Source of the DNA: Mycobacterium sp. 1465703.0 | GTDB lineage: Bacteria; Actinomycetota; Actinomycetes; Mycobacteriales; Mycobacteriaceae | Reading direction: 5' to 3' | Assembly: GCF_001672975.1 (NCBI RefSeq) | Contig: NZ_LZKU01000125.1 | Span: forward strand, 1 to 34,520 | Length of the DNA stretch: 34,520 nucleotides | In this document: positions 24,330 through 32,823 of the stretch, in pieces | Layout: every line of letters starts with the position of its first letter | How positions within the stretch are numbered: the stretch's first letter is position 1 | Notes under the pieces: generated by a model | Database searches by the model: none | Seen by the model: the letters and a program-made list of their open reading frames with translations, nothing else | Told to the model about the DNA's origin: nothing | Made by a program: the position numbers and the translations under genes

Positions 24330-24914
24330 CTACCGGGCGGGATCGCGGCCGGTGAAGGCGACAAGCTGCTCGAGCGCACCGGCATCGGCGGGAACGTCGA
24401 CCGGATCGTCGAAGCCGGCCTGACCGCGAAACTCCGGCCTGATGATGTGACGCGCCAGCCCCAGCACGTATTCAGACAGCGGTTCGGGCGCGTTGATCTC
24501 GTGACCCACCGCGGCGGCGTAATCCCAAGCGTGAACCAGGAATTCGATCGACAGGATGGCGCACGCGCTTTTCGCGGGCATCTCGCTCTTGCCGAACGGC
24601 ACCGACCCGTCCAAACCGTGGCGGTGCCAGGCGTCCAGCGCCGGCCGGGCCGCGGCGACCACCTGGCGCTCCACCGAATCGCCTTCGTCGCGCTCCGGGA
24701 TTTCCGCGCCCACCATGCCCCCGAGGCCCCTGATCGAGTTCAGCAGGTGCCCGGTCAGCTCCGACACATCGAATTCCGTGCACGGCGTCCGCCGCGACAG
24801 GTCGTCAACGGCGATCGTGTGCAGCACCCGCTGCAACACCCCGAAGGTGTCTTCGGCGCTGTGCAACTCGTCGGTGGGCGGAGAATGCGGGCCGGGTCGC
24901 AAGTCAGGAGCCAT
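24330..24914 (-). CDS. Mycothiol-dependent maleylpyruvate isomerase-like protein (Rv3773c-like)
   Basis: ATG 24914 gives 194 residues, the size I recall for Rv3773c. The segments RTPCTEFDVSELTGHLLNSI and ILSIEFLVHAWDYAAAVG are those of the DinB-like MDMPI N-terminal/TIGR03086 family, in which histidine, glutamate and a further histidine bind a metal; the histidine in LTGHLL, the glutamate in IEFLVHAWD and its following histidine are present. Members use mycothiol as thiol cofactor in isomerase or transferase reactions. TAGCGT lies 7 nt upstream of ATG 24914, consistent with a leaderless transcript starting at the ATG. It is divergent from echA21. Confidence 0.87.
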   Translation of the reverse strand: MAPDLRPGPHSPPTDELHSAEDTFGVLQRVLHTIAVDDLSRRTPCTEFDVSELTGHLLNSIRGLGGMVGAEIPERDEGDSVERQVVAAARPALDAWHRHGLDGSVPFGKSEMPAKSACAILSIEFLVHAWDYAAAVGHEINAPEPLSEYVLGLARHIIRPEFRGQAGFDDPVDVPADAGALEQLVAFTGRDPAR

Positions 24915-24921
24915 ATTCGCC

Positions 24922-24931
24922 ACGCTACGGT
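24922..24931. promoter_or_regulatory. Divergent leaderless promoters with overlapping -10 elements
   Basis: On the plus strand TACGGT (24926-24931) is followed by 6 nt and ATG 24938. On the minus strand TAGCGT (24927 to 24922) is followed by 7 nt and ATG 24914. The two hexamers share the bases T24926 and A24927. The whole intergenic gap is 23 bp. Confidence 0.6.
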
Positions 24932-24937
24932 CTCGAT

Positions 24938-25762
24938 ATGGCGCAAGCATACGAATCCATCACCGTCGAGACGAAAGACCACGTCGCTCAGGTGACGCTG
25001 ATCGGACCGGGCAAGGGCAACGCGATGGGACCGGCCTTCTGGTCGGAGATGCCGGAACTGTTCGCGACGTTGGACGCCGACCCTGAGGTGCGGGCCATCG
25101 TGCTGACCGGTTCGGGCCAGAACTTCAGCTACGGCCTGGACGTTCCGGCGATGGGCGGTTCGTTCACACCGCTGCTGTCCGGCGATGCACTGGCCGGCCC
25201 GCGCGCCGTATTCCACCGCGAGGTCAAGCGCATGCAGGGCGCGATCAGTGCGGTCGCCGACTGCCGCACCCCCACCATCGCCGCGGTGCACGGCTGGTGC
25301 ATCGGCGGCGGCGTCGACCTGATCTCGGCGGTCGACATCCGCTACGCCAGCGCCGACGCCAAGTTCTCGGTGCGGGAGGTCAAGCTCGCCATCGTCGCCG
25401 ACGTCGGCAGCCTGGCCCGGCTGCCGCTGATCCTGAACGACGGACACCTGCGCGAGCTGGCGCTGACGGGCAAGGACATCGATGCGGCCCGCGCCGAGAA
25501 GATCGGTCTGGTCAACGACGTGCACGCCGACGCCGGCGCCACCCTGGCCGCGGCCCACGCCACCGCCGCCGAGATCGCCGCCAATCCCCCACTGACCGTT
25601 CACGGCATCAAGGACGTTCTCGACCAGCAGCGCATCGCAGCGGTCTCGGAGAGCCTGCGCTATGTGGCCGCCTGGAATGCGGCCTTCCTGCCGTCCAAAG
25701 ACCTCACCGAGGGCATCTCGGCGACGTTCGAAAAGCGCCCGCCGCAGTTCACCGGGGAATAA
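24938..25762 (+). CDS. echA21: EchA21, predicted delta3,5-delta2,4-dienoyl-CoA isomerase
   Basis: The 274-residue product is a crotonase-fold enzyme with the oxyanion segments GSGQNFSYGLD and GWCIGGGVDLIS. D127, E147 and D155 lie in GGGVDLI, REVKL and VADVG. Their spacing (20 and 8 residues) is the same as that of the D176/E196/D204 triad of mammalian ECH1, and the surrounding sequence matches it well. Hydratases usually carry other residues at these places. A dienoyl-CoA isomerase acting in degradation of unsaturated fatty acids is therefore more likely than a plain hydratase. The ATG is 6 nt after a TACGGT -10 hexamer. Confidence 0.93.
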   Translation: MAQAYESITVETKDHVAQVTLIGPGKGNAMGPAFWSEMPELFATLDADPEVRAIVLTGSGQNFSYGLDVPAMGGSFTPLLSGDALAGPRAVFHREVKRMQGAISAVADCRTPTIAAVHGWCIGGGVDLISAVDIRYASADAKFSVREVKLAIVADVGSLARLPLILNDGHLRELALTGKDIDAARAEKIGLVNDVHADAGATLAAAHATAAEIAANPPLTVHGIKDVLDQQRIAAVSESLRYVAAWNAAFLPSKDLTEGISATFEKRPPQFTGE

Positions 25763-25774
25763 CCGGACGCCACG

Positions 25775-25780
25775 TACCCT
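25775..25780 (+). promoter_or_regulatory. Predicted -10 element of a leaderless lipE promoter
   Basis: TACCCT is followed by 7 nt and GTG 25788. It begins 12 bp after the echA21 stop, so lipE may have its own promoter. Confidence 0.45.
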
Positions 25781-25787
25781 CGCTGGG

Positions 25788-27041
25788 GTGAACCAGCCGC
25801 GCTCAATGACTCCCGACGGCAAGATCCGCCTTCCGGCAGACCTGGACTCGGTGACGGCGATCGGCGCCGAAGACCACTCCGAAATCGATAGCGCCGCCGT
25901 TGACCGGATCTGGCAGGCCGCACGCCATTGGTACCGGGCCGGATTCCATCCCGCCATCCAGCTGTGCATCCGCCGGCACGGCCGCGTCGTGCTCAACCGC
26001 GCGATCGGCCACGGCTGGGGCAACGCTCCGAGCGACCCGCCCGACGCCGAAAAGATCGCCGTCACGCCGGACACGCCGTTCTGTGTGTACTCGGCGGCCA
26101 AGGGCATGGCGGCGACCGTCGTGCACATGCTCGTCGAGCGCGGCGTCTTCTCCCTCGACGACCGGGTGTGCGAATACATCCCCACGTTCACCAGTCACGG
26201 CAAGCACCGGATCACCATCCGGCACGTGATGACCCACAGCGCCGGGCTGCCCTTCCCCACCGGGCCCAGGCCGGACGTCACTCGCGCCGACGACCACGAA
26301 TACGCGCAGCAGAAGCTGGGCGAGTTGCGGCCCCTGTACCGCCCTGGGCTGATCCACATGTATCACGCGCTGACCTGGGGTCCGCTGGTGCGCGAGATCG
26401 TCTACGCGGCCACCGGCAAGGAGATTCGCGAGATCCTGGCCACCGAGATCCTCAACCCACTCGGCTTCCGCTGGACCAACTTCGGCGTCGCGGCCAAGGA
26501 CGTCCCGCTGGTCGCCCCGAGTCACGCGACCGGGCGGACGCTACCGCCGGTGGTCGCCCAGATCTTCCGTAAGGCGATCGGCGGAACCGTGCACGAGATG
26601 ATCCCCTACACCAACTCCCCGATGTTCTTGACCACCATCATTCCGTCGTCGAACACCGTGTCGACGGCGCACGAGATGTCACGATTCGCCGAGATATGGC
26701 GTCGCGGTGGCGAACTCGATGGCGTGCGGGTACTCAGCCCGGAGACGATGTACGGTGCGGTGACCGAATGTCGAAGACTACGACCGGATTTCGCGGTCGG
26801 TTTGCAACCGGCCCGCTGGGGTACCGGGTTCATCCTGGGCACCAACCGGTGGGGGCCGTTCGGGCGCAACGCCCCGCATGCGTTCGGCAATCTGGGCTTG
26901 GTGAACATCGCAATCTGGGCCGACCCCGCGCGCGGACTCTCAGCCGGCGTGGTGAGCAGCGGCAAACCCGGGCGCGATCCGGAAGCCGGCCGGTATACCG
27001 CCCTGCTGGACGCCATCACCGCCGAAATCCCGACCGGTTGA
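25788..27041 (+). CDS. lipE: LipE, serine-hydrolase/beta-lactamase-fold esterase
   Basis: The 417-residue product (GTG 25788; ATG 25806 is an alternative) has the SxxK nucleophile S102-AA-K105 in YSAAKGMAATV and a tyrosine segment in MYHALTWG. The final region has NAPHAFGNLGLVNIAIWADP in place of the KTG box. This is the layout of family VIII esterases and penicillin-binding-protein-like hydrolases, as in M. tuberculosis LipE. It should hydrolyse short ester or amide substrates. No clear signal peptide. Downstream of echA21 by 25 bp and of the same direction; lipid or sterol breakdown is a plausible setting. Confidence 0.93.
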   Translation: MNQPRSMTPDGKIRLPADLDSVTAIGAEDHSEIDSAAVDRIWQAARHWYRAGFHPAIQLCIRRHGRVVLNRAIGHGWGNAPSDPPDAEKIAVTPDTPFCVYSAAKGMAATVVHMLVERGVFSLDDRVCEYIPTFTSHGKHRITIRHVMTHSAGLPFPTGPRPDVTRADDHEYAQQKLGELRPLYRPGLIHMYHALTWGPLVREIVYAATGKEIREILATEILNPLGFRWTNFGVAAKDVPLVAPSHATGRTLPPVVAQIFRKAIGGTVHEMIPYTNSPMFLTTIIPSSNTVSTAHEMSRFAEIWRRGGELDGVRVLSPETMYGAVTECRRLRPDFAVGLQPARWGTGFILGTNRWGPFGRNAPHAFGNLGLVNIAIWADPARGLSAGVVSSGKPGRDPEAGRYTALLDAITAEIPTG

Positions 27042-27048
27042 CAGCGAC

Positions 27049-27066
27049 GGCAGTGGGAACACTGCC
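27049..27066 (+). other. Hairpin directly before the 62-residue ORF
   Basis: GGCAGTG-GGAA-CACTGCC is a perfect 7-bp stem with a 4-nt loop, ending 3 nt before ATG 27070. It could terminate lipE transcription or mask the start of the next gene. No T-run follows. Confidence 0.55.
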
Positions 27067-27069
27067 CTC

Positions 27070-27258
27070 ATGGCTACCTATCGAGTGCTCAACCCGAAGG
27101 GCGAGGTCGTCGCGACCAAAGACATCGAAAGCGCCGACGACGCACACGCCTGGTTCGTCGACAACAAGGCCGACAACAGCGAACTCGGCTGGCGCATGGA
27201 AGTCGAGCACGATGGCGACTGGCACTTCTTCGACGACAGCGAGGGTGATCGAAGCTAG
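27070..27258 (+). CDS. Small conserved-looking hypothetical protein
   Basis: The 62-residue product (MATYRVLNPKGEVVATKDIE and onward) is acidic, with strand-like and helix-like segments (DDAHAWFVDN, then GWRMEVEHDGDWHFFDDSEGDRS). No ribosome site is possible within the 3 nt between the hairpin and the ATG, so translation depends on the hairpin opening or a leaderless start. I recognise no family, but composition and codon use look coding. It is followed by a second hairpin and then by the Rv2629-like gene. Confidence 0.65.
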   Translation: MATYRVLNPKGEVVATKDIESADDAHAWFVDNKADNSELGWRMEVEHDGDWHFFDDSEGDRS

Positions 27259-27262
27259 GTGT

Positions 27263-27285
27263 TTGCCCCTCGGCTGGTGGGGCAA
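27263..27285 (+). other. Hairpin between the 62-residue ORF and the Rv2629-like gene
   Basis: TTGCCCC and GGGGCAA are perfect 7-bp arms around 9 nt. It starts 5 nt after the stop of the 62-residue ORF and ends 10 nt before the next ATG. It may act as an attenuator or a messenger-processing site. Confidence 0.5.
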
Positions 27286-27295
27286 CCAACAAGGC

Positions 27296-28417
27296 ATGGA
27301 CTCGCAACGCTTCCGCAAATTGCTGGACGCACCGGGGCCCTTCGTTTCGGTGTATTTCGACGACTCACACGACACCCACGACGCCGAAGCTCAACTCGAG
27401 CTCAAGTGGCGGGCGGTGAAAGAAGAACTCGAACGCTCACACGCCGGCGCTCCGGTCATCGACGCGATCGAGGACGCGATCATGAATCTGCGCCCGCCGA
27501 TCGGCCGCAGCGGACGGGCGGTGATCGCCAGCGCCGACGGTGTGGTGATCAACGAGCATTTGGCCCGGCCCGCCGCTACCGATGTCGCTCGCGTCTCCGA
27601 ATTGCCTTATCTGATACCGATTCTTGAGCAGAGCTTCGATCACCCGGACTACGTTCTGGTGGTCGTCGACCACAGCGGTGCCGATATCACCACGCATATC
27701 GGCGGCACGCTGCGCACCGAGACCGTCGACGGCGGTGGCTATCCCGTGCATAAATCTGCCGGCGCGGAGACGGCGGGCTACGGTGATCCCCAATTGCGGA
27801 CCGAAGAGGCCGGCCGCAAAAACGTACGTGCCGTCGCCGACCGAGTCGCCGAACTCGCCGACGACAAGGCGATCGAGGTGATCTTCGTGGTGGGTGAGGT
27901 GCGCTCGCGCTCCGACCTGCTTGCCGCGCTGCCTGAGCGGCTGCAGGAGCGCGCGGTGACACTCGAGGTCGGGGCACGGCACAGCGGTCACGACTTCAGC
28001 GAGATCGAGCGGGCCATCGAAGATGAATTCGTCAAACGCCAACTGCGCACCATCGACGATGTGGCGCAGCGCTTTACCGCCGAGATCGGGCGCCAATCGG
28101 GCCTGGCCGCCGAGGGACTCGGCCCGGTCTGCTCGGCACTGCGCCAAGGCGCCGTAGAGACGCTGATCATCGGTGACATCGGTGATGCGACCGTGGTTGC
28201 CGATGAAGGCTTGACGATGATCGCCCCCGACGAGAACGTGCTGTCCGAGCAGGGCGCCGCTCCCGCCAAGACGCTGCGGGCTGACGAGGCGCTACCGGTC
28301 TCAGCGATCTCGGTCGGCGCCGCCCTGGTGCGCACCGACGAACGGATCGCCCCGGCCGAGGGCGTGGGCGCGGTGCTGCGCTACGCACCGACGCTGCACC
28401 AGAGTGTCGACCGCTAA
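27296..28417 (+). CDS. Rv2629-like protein (bacterial archaeo-eukaryotic release factor-like family)
   Basis: The 373-residue product aligns from memory with M. tuberculosis Rv2629 along its length: FVSVYFDDSHDT near the start, the YPVHK segment, the VFVVGEVRSRSDLL strand, EIGRQSGLAAEGL, and a final LPVSAISVGAALVRTDERIAP. These proteins belong to the baeRF group, related to eRF1 and pelota, and are suspected to act on ribosomes. Rv2629 itself is part of the hypoxia-induced DosR regulon; no DosR box could be confirmed here. AAGG precedes the ATG. The stop lies 3 bp from tRNA-Ser on the opposite strand. Confidence 0.85.
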   Translation: MDSQRFRKLLDAPGPFVSVYFDDSHDTHDAEAQLELKWRAVKEELERSHAGAPVIDAIEDAIMNLRPPIGRSGRAVIASADGVVINEHLARPAATDVARVSELPYLIPILEQSFDHPDYVLVVVDHSGADITTHIGGTLRTETVDGGGYPVHKSAGAETAGYGDPQLRTEEAGRKNVRAVADRVAELADDKAIEVIFVVGEVRSRSDLLAALPERLQERAVTLEVGARHSGHDFSEIERAIEDEFVKRQLRTIDDVAQRFTAEIGRQSGLAAEGLGPVCSALRQGAVETLIIGDIGDATVVADEGLTMIAPDENVLSEQGAAPAKTLRADEALPVSAISVGAALVRTDERIAPAEGVGAVLRYAPTLHQSVDR

Positions 28418-28420
28418 GAG

Positions 28421-28507
28421 CGGTGGCGGAGGGATTTGAACCCCCGGACGGTTTTAGCCGTCTCTCGCTTTCAAGGCGAGTGCATTAGGCCGCTCTGCCA
28501 CGCCACC
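28421..28507 (-). tRNA. tRNA-Ser (anticodon TGA)
   Basis: The 87-nt minus-strand gene begins GGTGGCG and ends CGCCACC plus G, with a long variable arm (GACGG/CCGTC). The anticodon loop CTTGAAA gives TGA for serine UCN codons. CCA is not encoded. It is convergent with the Rv2629-like gene, 3 bp apart. Confidence 0.95.
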
Positions 28508-28531
28508 GCTGATAAGGGTAACGGGGGTCGG

Positions 28532-28537
28532 TAGCCT
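28532..28537 (+). promoter_or_regulatory. Predicted -10 element of a leaderless promoter
   Basis: TAGCCT is followed by 7 nt and ATG 28545. It lies between the 5' end of tRNA-Ser and the quinone oxidoreductase gene. Confidence 0.45.
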
Positions 28538-28544
28538 GGCCATC

Positions 28545-29519
28545 ATGCGCGCCATCGTCGCCGAATCCCCCGAACAACTCGTGTGGCAGGAAGTGCCCGA
28601 TGTGTCCGCCGGGCCGGGCGAGGTCTTGGTCAAGGTCGCCGCCGCCGGCGTGAACCGCGCCGACCTGTTGCAAGCCGCCGGCAAATATCCGCCGCCGCCG
28701 GGAGCGAGCGAGATCATCGGCATGGAAGTGTCCGGCGTCATCGCCGATGTCGGCTCCGATGTCACCGAATGGTCTGTCGGACAAGAGGTTTGCGCACTAC
28801 TGGCCGGCGGCGGATACGCGGAGTACGTCGCCGTTCCAGCCGGCCAGGTGCTACCCATTCCCTCTGGTGTCGATCTGATCGATGCTGCCGGGTTGCCGGA
28901 AGTGGCCTGCACGGTGTGGTCCAACCTGGTGATGATCGCCCACCTGAGCAAAGACCAGCTGCTACTGATGCACGGCGGAGCCAGCGGCATCGGAACCCAC
29001 GCGATCCAGATCGCCCGGGCGCTGGGTGCCCGGGTGGCGGTCACCGCCGGGTCAGCGGAAAAGCTGCAGACCTGCCGCGACTTGGGCGCCGAGATCACGA
29101 TCAACTATCGCGACGAAGACTTCGTCGCGCGGCTGCAGGAGTCCGGCGGCGCCGACGTGATCTTCGACATCATGGGTGCCTCCTATCTGGACCGCAACAT
29201 CGACGCCCTGGCCTCCGATGGACAGCTCGTCATCATCGGCATGCAGGGCGGCATCAAGGGTGAGCTCAACGTCGCCAAGCTGCTCGCCAAGCGAGCCCGA
29301 GTCATCGGCACCACGCTGCGAGGACGGCCGGTGAGCGGCCCGAACAGCAAAGGCGAGATCGTCGCGGCGGTGGCCGACGCGGTGTGGCCGATGATTGCCG
29401 ACGGCCGGGTTCGGCCGATCATCGGCGAGCGGATACGCATCGAGCAGGCGAGTGCCGCCCACCAGAAGCTGACGGCAAGCGAGGTGCACGGAAAGGTCGT
29501 CCTGACGCTGCCGGCTTAG
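28545..29519 (+). CDS. NAD(P)H quinone oxidoreductase (Rv3777-like)
   Basis: The 324-residue product is a zinc-free medium-chain reductase of the zeta-crystallin/PIG3 type. [31 protein letters not shown] and the nucleotide loop [16 protein letters not shown] are clear, and [15 protein letters not shown] is typical of the PIG3 branch. It should reduce quinones or enones with NADPH. TAGCCT 7 nt before the ATG suggests a leaderless transcript. The stop codon overlaps the stop of the convergent Rv3778c-like gene by 4 bp. It is distinct from the quinone oxidoreductase at 5360. Confidence 0.92.
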   Translation: MRAIVAESPEQLVWQEVPDVSAGPGEVLVKVAAAGVNRADLLQAAGKYPPPPGASEIIGMEVSGVIADVGSDVTEWSVGQEVCALLAGGGYAEYVAVPAGQVLPIPSGVDLIDAAGLPEVACTVWSNLVMIAHLSKDQLLLMHGGASGIGTHAIQIARALGARVAVTAGSAEKLQTCRDLGAEITINYRDEDFVARLQESGGADVIFDIMGASYLDRNIDALASDGQLVIIGMQGGIKGELNVAKLLAKRARVIGTTLRGRPVSGPNSKGEIVAAVADAVWPMIADGRVRPIIGERIRIEQASAAHQKLTASEVHGKVVLTLPA

Positions 29520-30712
29520 CCGAGCGAGGCCAGAGCGCGGACCAACTGGTCGACTTCGGCCGTCGTCGAGTAGTGCGCCAGCCCGACGGTGACCGCGCCG
29601 CCAATGTCGTTGACGCCCAACACGTCCAGCGCGCGGGAACTCTCGTTGGTGATCGCCAGGATCCCGTTGTCCGCTAATCGCTGCACGACTCGCTCGGCGG
29701 GCACACCGTTCAAGGCGAAACTGACCACCGGGATGCGCACCTCCGGACGGCCGATCACCATCACCAACGGCAGCGAGCGCAACGACACCATCAGGTAGTC
29801 GTAGATCCGGTTCAGATACGACGTGGCGGATTGCATCGATACCGCCAGTCGTTCGCGCCGGCCGCCGCGGGCGGATTCATCGAGCGAGGCCAGGTACTCG
29901 ATGCTGGCCACCACGCCGGCCAGCAGACCGAACTGGTGTGCGCCGAGCTCGAGGCGCGCCGCCCCGGTGGCCTTGGGGTCCGGCGAAATAGAACTGAACG
30001 AGTTGAGCAGCGCCGGGTCGCGGAACACGATCGCCCCGATCGGCGGACCGCCCCACGCCGCGGCGTTCACCGCCACCACGTCGGCGTCGGTTTCCTTCAC
30101 GTCGAGCAGCCGGTAGGGCGCGGCGGCGGAGTGGTCGACCACCACCAGGCCGCCGACGTCGTGCACCAGCTTGGTCATCGCCCGCAGATCGGTGACGGTG
30201 CCCAACGTGGCCGAGGCCGACGCTACGGCGACCAGCCTGGTCGACTTTCCGACCAGGCCCTCCCACTGCCATGTCGGCAGCTCACCGGTCTCGATGTCGA
30301 TCTCGGCCCACTTGACCTTGGCGCCGTAGCGGTGCGCCGCGCGCAGCCACGGGGCGATGTTGGCTTCGTCGTCCAGGCGGCTGACGATGACCTCGTAGCC
30401 CAGCCCGGCCCGCGAGGATGACGCCTCGGCCAGCGCGGACAACAAGATCGCCCGATCGGCGCCAAGCACCACACCCGCCGGTTCGACGTTGAACAGATCG
30501 GCCACCGCCGCCCGCGCCGCCTCCAAGACGGCGGCACTGCGCTGCGCCGACGGATGGGCACCGACGGTGGTCGGACCAGACCTGCGGAATGCCGTCGACA
30601 CCGTGGTCGCGACGGAATCCGGAATCAGCATCCCACCCGGGGCGTCGAAGTGTACCCACCCGTCACCCAGCGACGGATGCAGTCCGCGCACCCGGGCGAC
30701 GTCATATGCCAT
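29516..30712 (-). CDS. Cysteine desulfurase-like aminotransferase class V protein (Rv3778c-like)
   Basis: ATG 30712 gives 398 residues, the length I recall for Rv3778c, and TAAGGT stands 7 nt upstream. The fold is that of class V PLP enzymes: [12 protein letters not shown] at the start, a [13 protein letters not shown] segment and [11 protein letters not shown] with D193, which would hold the PLP pyridine nitrogen. Where cysteine desulfurases have the SGHK lysine, this protein reads [11 protein letters not shown] (residues 216-226), with alanine in place of the Schiff-base lysine. A standard PLP reaction is therefore doubtful; a binding or regulatory role is possible. Convergent with the upstream quinone oxidoreductase. 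Confidence 0.88.
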   Translation of the reverse strand: MAYDVARVRGLHPSLGDGWVHFDAPGGMLIPDSVATTVSTAFRRSGPTTVGAHPSAQRSAAVLEAARAAVADLFNVEPAGVVLGADRAILLSALAEASSSRAGLGYEVIVSRLDDEANIAPWLRAAHRYGAKVKWAEIDIETGELPTWQWEGLVGKSTRLVAVASASATLGTVTDLRAMTKLVHDVGGLVVVDHSAAAPYRLLDVKETDADVVAVNAAAWGGPPIGAIVFRDPALLNSFSSISPDPKATGAARLELGAHQFGLLAGVVASIEYLASLDESARGGRRERLAVSMQSATSYLNRIYDYLMVSLRSLPLVMVIGRPEVRIPVVSFALNGVPAERVVQRLADNGILAITNESSRALDVLGVNDIGGAVTVGLAHYSTTAEVDQLVRALASLG

Positions 30713-30719
30713 GTGGGCC

Positions 30720-30725
30720 ACCTTA
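30720..30725 (-). promoter_or_regulatory. Predicted -10 element of a leaderless promoter
   Basis: On the minus strand TAAGGT is followed by 7 nt and ATG 30712. It supports this start over the GTG at 30721. Confidence 0.5.
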
Positions 30726-30816
30726 GAGCTTCCGCTTTTTGCGAAACCGTGACGGTAGCGGGTGCCACGGACGTCCGGCCAATTGACGGCCTCCCGAGCC
30801 AGGGCACCCGGCCAGC

Positions 30817-30822
30817 CATACT
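30817..30822 (+). promoter_or_regulatory. Possible -10 element of a leaderless promoter
   Basis: CATACT is followed by 6 nt and GTG 30829. It departs from TANNNT at the first base, so support is weaker than for the others. Confidence 0.35.
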
Positions 30823-30828
30823 AGTCGA

Positions 30829-32802
30829 GTGGGGCTCTGGTGCGGAACGCTCATTGCATTGTTTTTGCTGATAGCGCCCGGGGCGATCATCGCACGTATC
30901 AGTCAACTGTCTTGGCAGGTCGCCGTCGCGGTTGGCCCGGCACTCACCTATGGCGTGGTCGCACTGGCCATCATTCCGTTCGGCGCCATCGGAATACCGT
31001 GGAACGGCTGGACCGCGCTGGCGGCGCTGGTCGTGGTGTGCCTGCTGATGATCGGTCTCCAGCTGCTGCTGGCCCGCTACCGCGACCGTGACGCCGAAGC
31101 CCTGGGGGTCAGCCGCTGGCCGGCCATCACCGTAGCGGCGGGCGTGCTGCTGGGCGCCCTGCTGATCATGTGGGCCGTCTACCGCGGCCTGGCCGCCCAT
31201 TGGCAGACCATCCCGAGCACCTGGGACGCCGTTTGGCATGCCAACGAGGTGCGGTTCATTCTGGACACCGGCCAGGCGTCATCGACGCACATGGGCGAGC
31301 TGCGCAACGTCGAGACCCATCGGACCCTGTATTACCCGTCGGTGTTCCACGCCCTGACCGCGGTGTTCTGCCAACTGACCGGGGCGGCCCCCACCACCGG
31401 CTACACGCTGAGTTCCATCGCCGCGTCGGTCTGGCTTTTCCCCACCAGCGCGGCGATGTTCACCTGGCATCTGTTGCGGCCGCACACGACCGAATGGCGC
31501 TGCGCCGGGGCGGCGGCCACCGCGGCTGCGCTGTCGGCGTCATTCACCGCGGTTCCCTATGTCGAGTTCGGCGTCGCGGCGATGCCCAACCTGGCGGCCT
31601 ACGGGGCGGCGGCCCCCGCGTTCGTCTTGATCACCTCCACGCTGCGGCACCGCGATCGCATCCCGGCTGCCGTGCTGGCGTGGGTGGGCGTGATGTCCGT
31701 GCACATCACCGGTGGGGTGATCGTCTTGTTGTTCCTGGTGGCCTGGTGGGCCCTGGTGGCGTTACCGCATCCGGTGCGGGGCAGGTTGGCTGACGTTCTG
31801 ATCTTGTCCTGCGTTGCCGTGATCACCGCGTTGATCCTGTTACCGCAGTTCATCAGCGTCCAGGGGCAGGAAGACATCATTGCCGGGCACTCATTTCTGA
31901 CCCACCTGAGCAAGAAGCGGGGAATCTTCGACGCGATCTTCCAGCACTCCCGGCACCTCAACGACTTTCCGGTTCAGTACGGACTGATCGTGGTGACCGC
32001 AATCGGCGCCGTCATTTTCCTGATCAAGAAGATCTGGTGGCCGCTCGCCGTGTGGCTGCTGCTCGTCGTGGTCGACATCGACGCCGGAAACCCATTGGGC
32101 GGCCCGATCGGCGCGGTGGCCGGAATGTTCGGTGAGTTCTTCTACAAGGACCCCCGTCGCATCTCGGCGGCCATCACCCTGCTGTTGGAGCCGATGGCCG
32201 GGGTCGCACTGTTCGCGATAGTGATGGCGGTGGTTGCGGGCGCCCGGCGGGTCACCGACCGGTTCAGACCGGTGGCCACCCCGGTCTGGATCGCGACCAC
32301 CGCGATTCTGCTGGTGGCGGCCACCGTGCTCACCGCCCGGCATTACTTCTACCGGCACATGTTTCTGCTCGGCGACAAATACGACTCGGTGATGGTCGAC
32401 CAGCGCGACCTGATGGCCATGGCCTACCTGGCGACCCTGCCCGGTGCGCACGACACCCTGATCGGCAACTCGAACGTCGACGGTACTGCGTGGATGTATG
32501 CGGTCGCCGACCTGCATCCGCTGTGGACCCACTACGACTTCCCGCAGCAGACCGGCCCTGGCTACTACCGCTATATTTTCTGGACCTCGGCCCGCAAAGG
32601 TGAATCGGATCCACGAGTCCTCGAGGCGATTAAGGCGCTCAATATTCGGTACATCTACACCAGCACGCCGACTGTCCGCGGGTTCGCCGTACCCGAAGGA
32701 CTAGTGTCACTGGATAAGTCGAAGTCGTGGACATTGATCTACGACAATGGCGGTGCCCGAATTTATGAATGGCGCGGAAACGGCACTACGCCACACTCAT
32801 AG
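30829..32802 (+). CDS. Polytopic membrane glycosyltransferase-like protein (Rv3779-like)
   Basis: The 657-residue product has more than ten hydrophobic segments, beginning with LIALFLLIAPGAIIA. An acidic loop TWDAVWHANEVRFILD sits where GT-C glycosyltransferases carry their catalytic acids, and the last 150 or so residues are a soluble exterior domain (from about HYFYRHMFLLGDKYDS). M. tuberculosis Rv3779 is reported to be involved in polyprenyl-phosphomannose synthesis for mannolipids of the envelope. Position directly before bpa, the Wzt-type ATPase and glfT1 also points to envelope assembly. GTG start without a ribosome site. Confidence 0.87.
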   Translation: MGLWCGTLIALFLLIAPGAIIARISQLSWQVAVAVGPALTYGVVALAIIPFGAIGIPWNGWTALAALVVVCLLMIGLQLLLARYRDRDAEALGVSRWPAITVAAGVLLGALLIMWAVYRGLAAHWQTIPSTWDAVWHANEVRFILDTGQASSTHMGELRNVETHRTLYYPSVFHALTAVFCQLTGAAPTTGYTLSSIAASVWLFPTSAAMFTWHLLRPHTTEWRCAGAAATAAALSASFTAVPYVEFGVAAMPNLAAYGAAAPAFVLITSTLRHRDRIPAAVLAWVGVMSVHITGGVIVLLFLVAWWALVALPHPVRGRLADVLILSCVAVITALILLPQFISVQGQEDIIAGHSFLTHLSKKRGIFDAIFQHSRHLNDFPVQYGLIVVTAIGAVIFLIKKIWWPLAVWLLLVVVDIDAGNPLGGPIGAVAGMFGEFFYKDPRRISAAITLLLEPMAGVALFAIVMAVVAGARRVTDRFRPVATPVWIATTAILLVAATVLTARHYFYRHMFLLGDKYDSVMVDQRDLMAMAYLATLPGAHDTLIGNSNVDGTAWMYAVADLHPLWTHYDFPQQTGPGYYRYIFWTSARKGESDPRVLEAIKALNIRYIYTSTPTVRGFAVPEGLVSLDKSKSWTLIYDNGGARIYEWRGNGTTPHS

Positions 32803-32823
32803 TCCACAAAGGATGGTGAAGCA

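Noticed and set aside
24755..26191. Minus-strand open frame of 478 codons
   Set aside because: It covers echA21 and lipE, both firmly identified on the plus strand.
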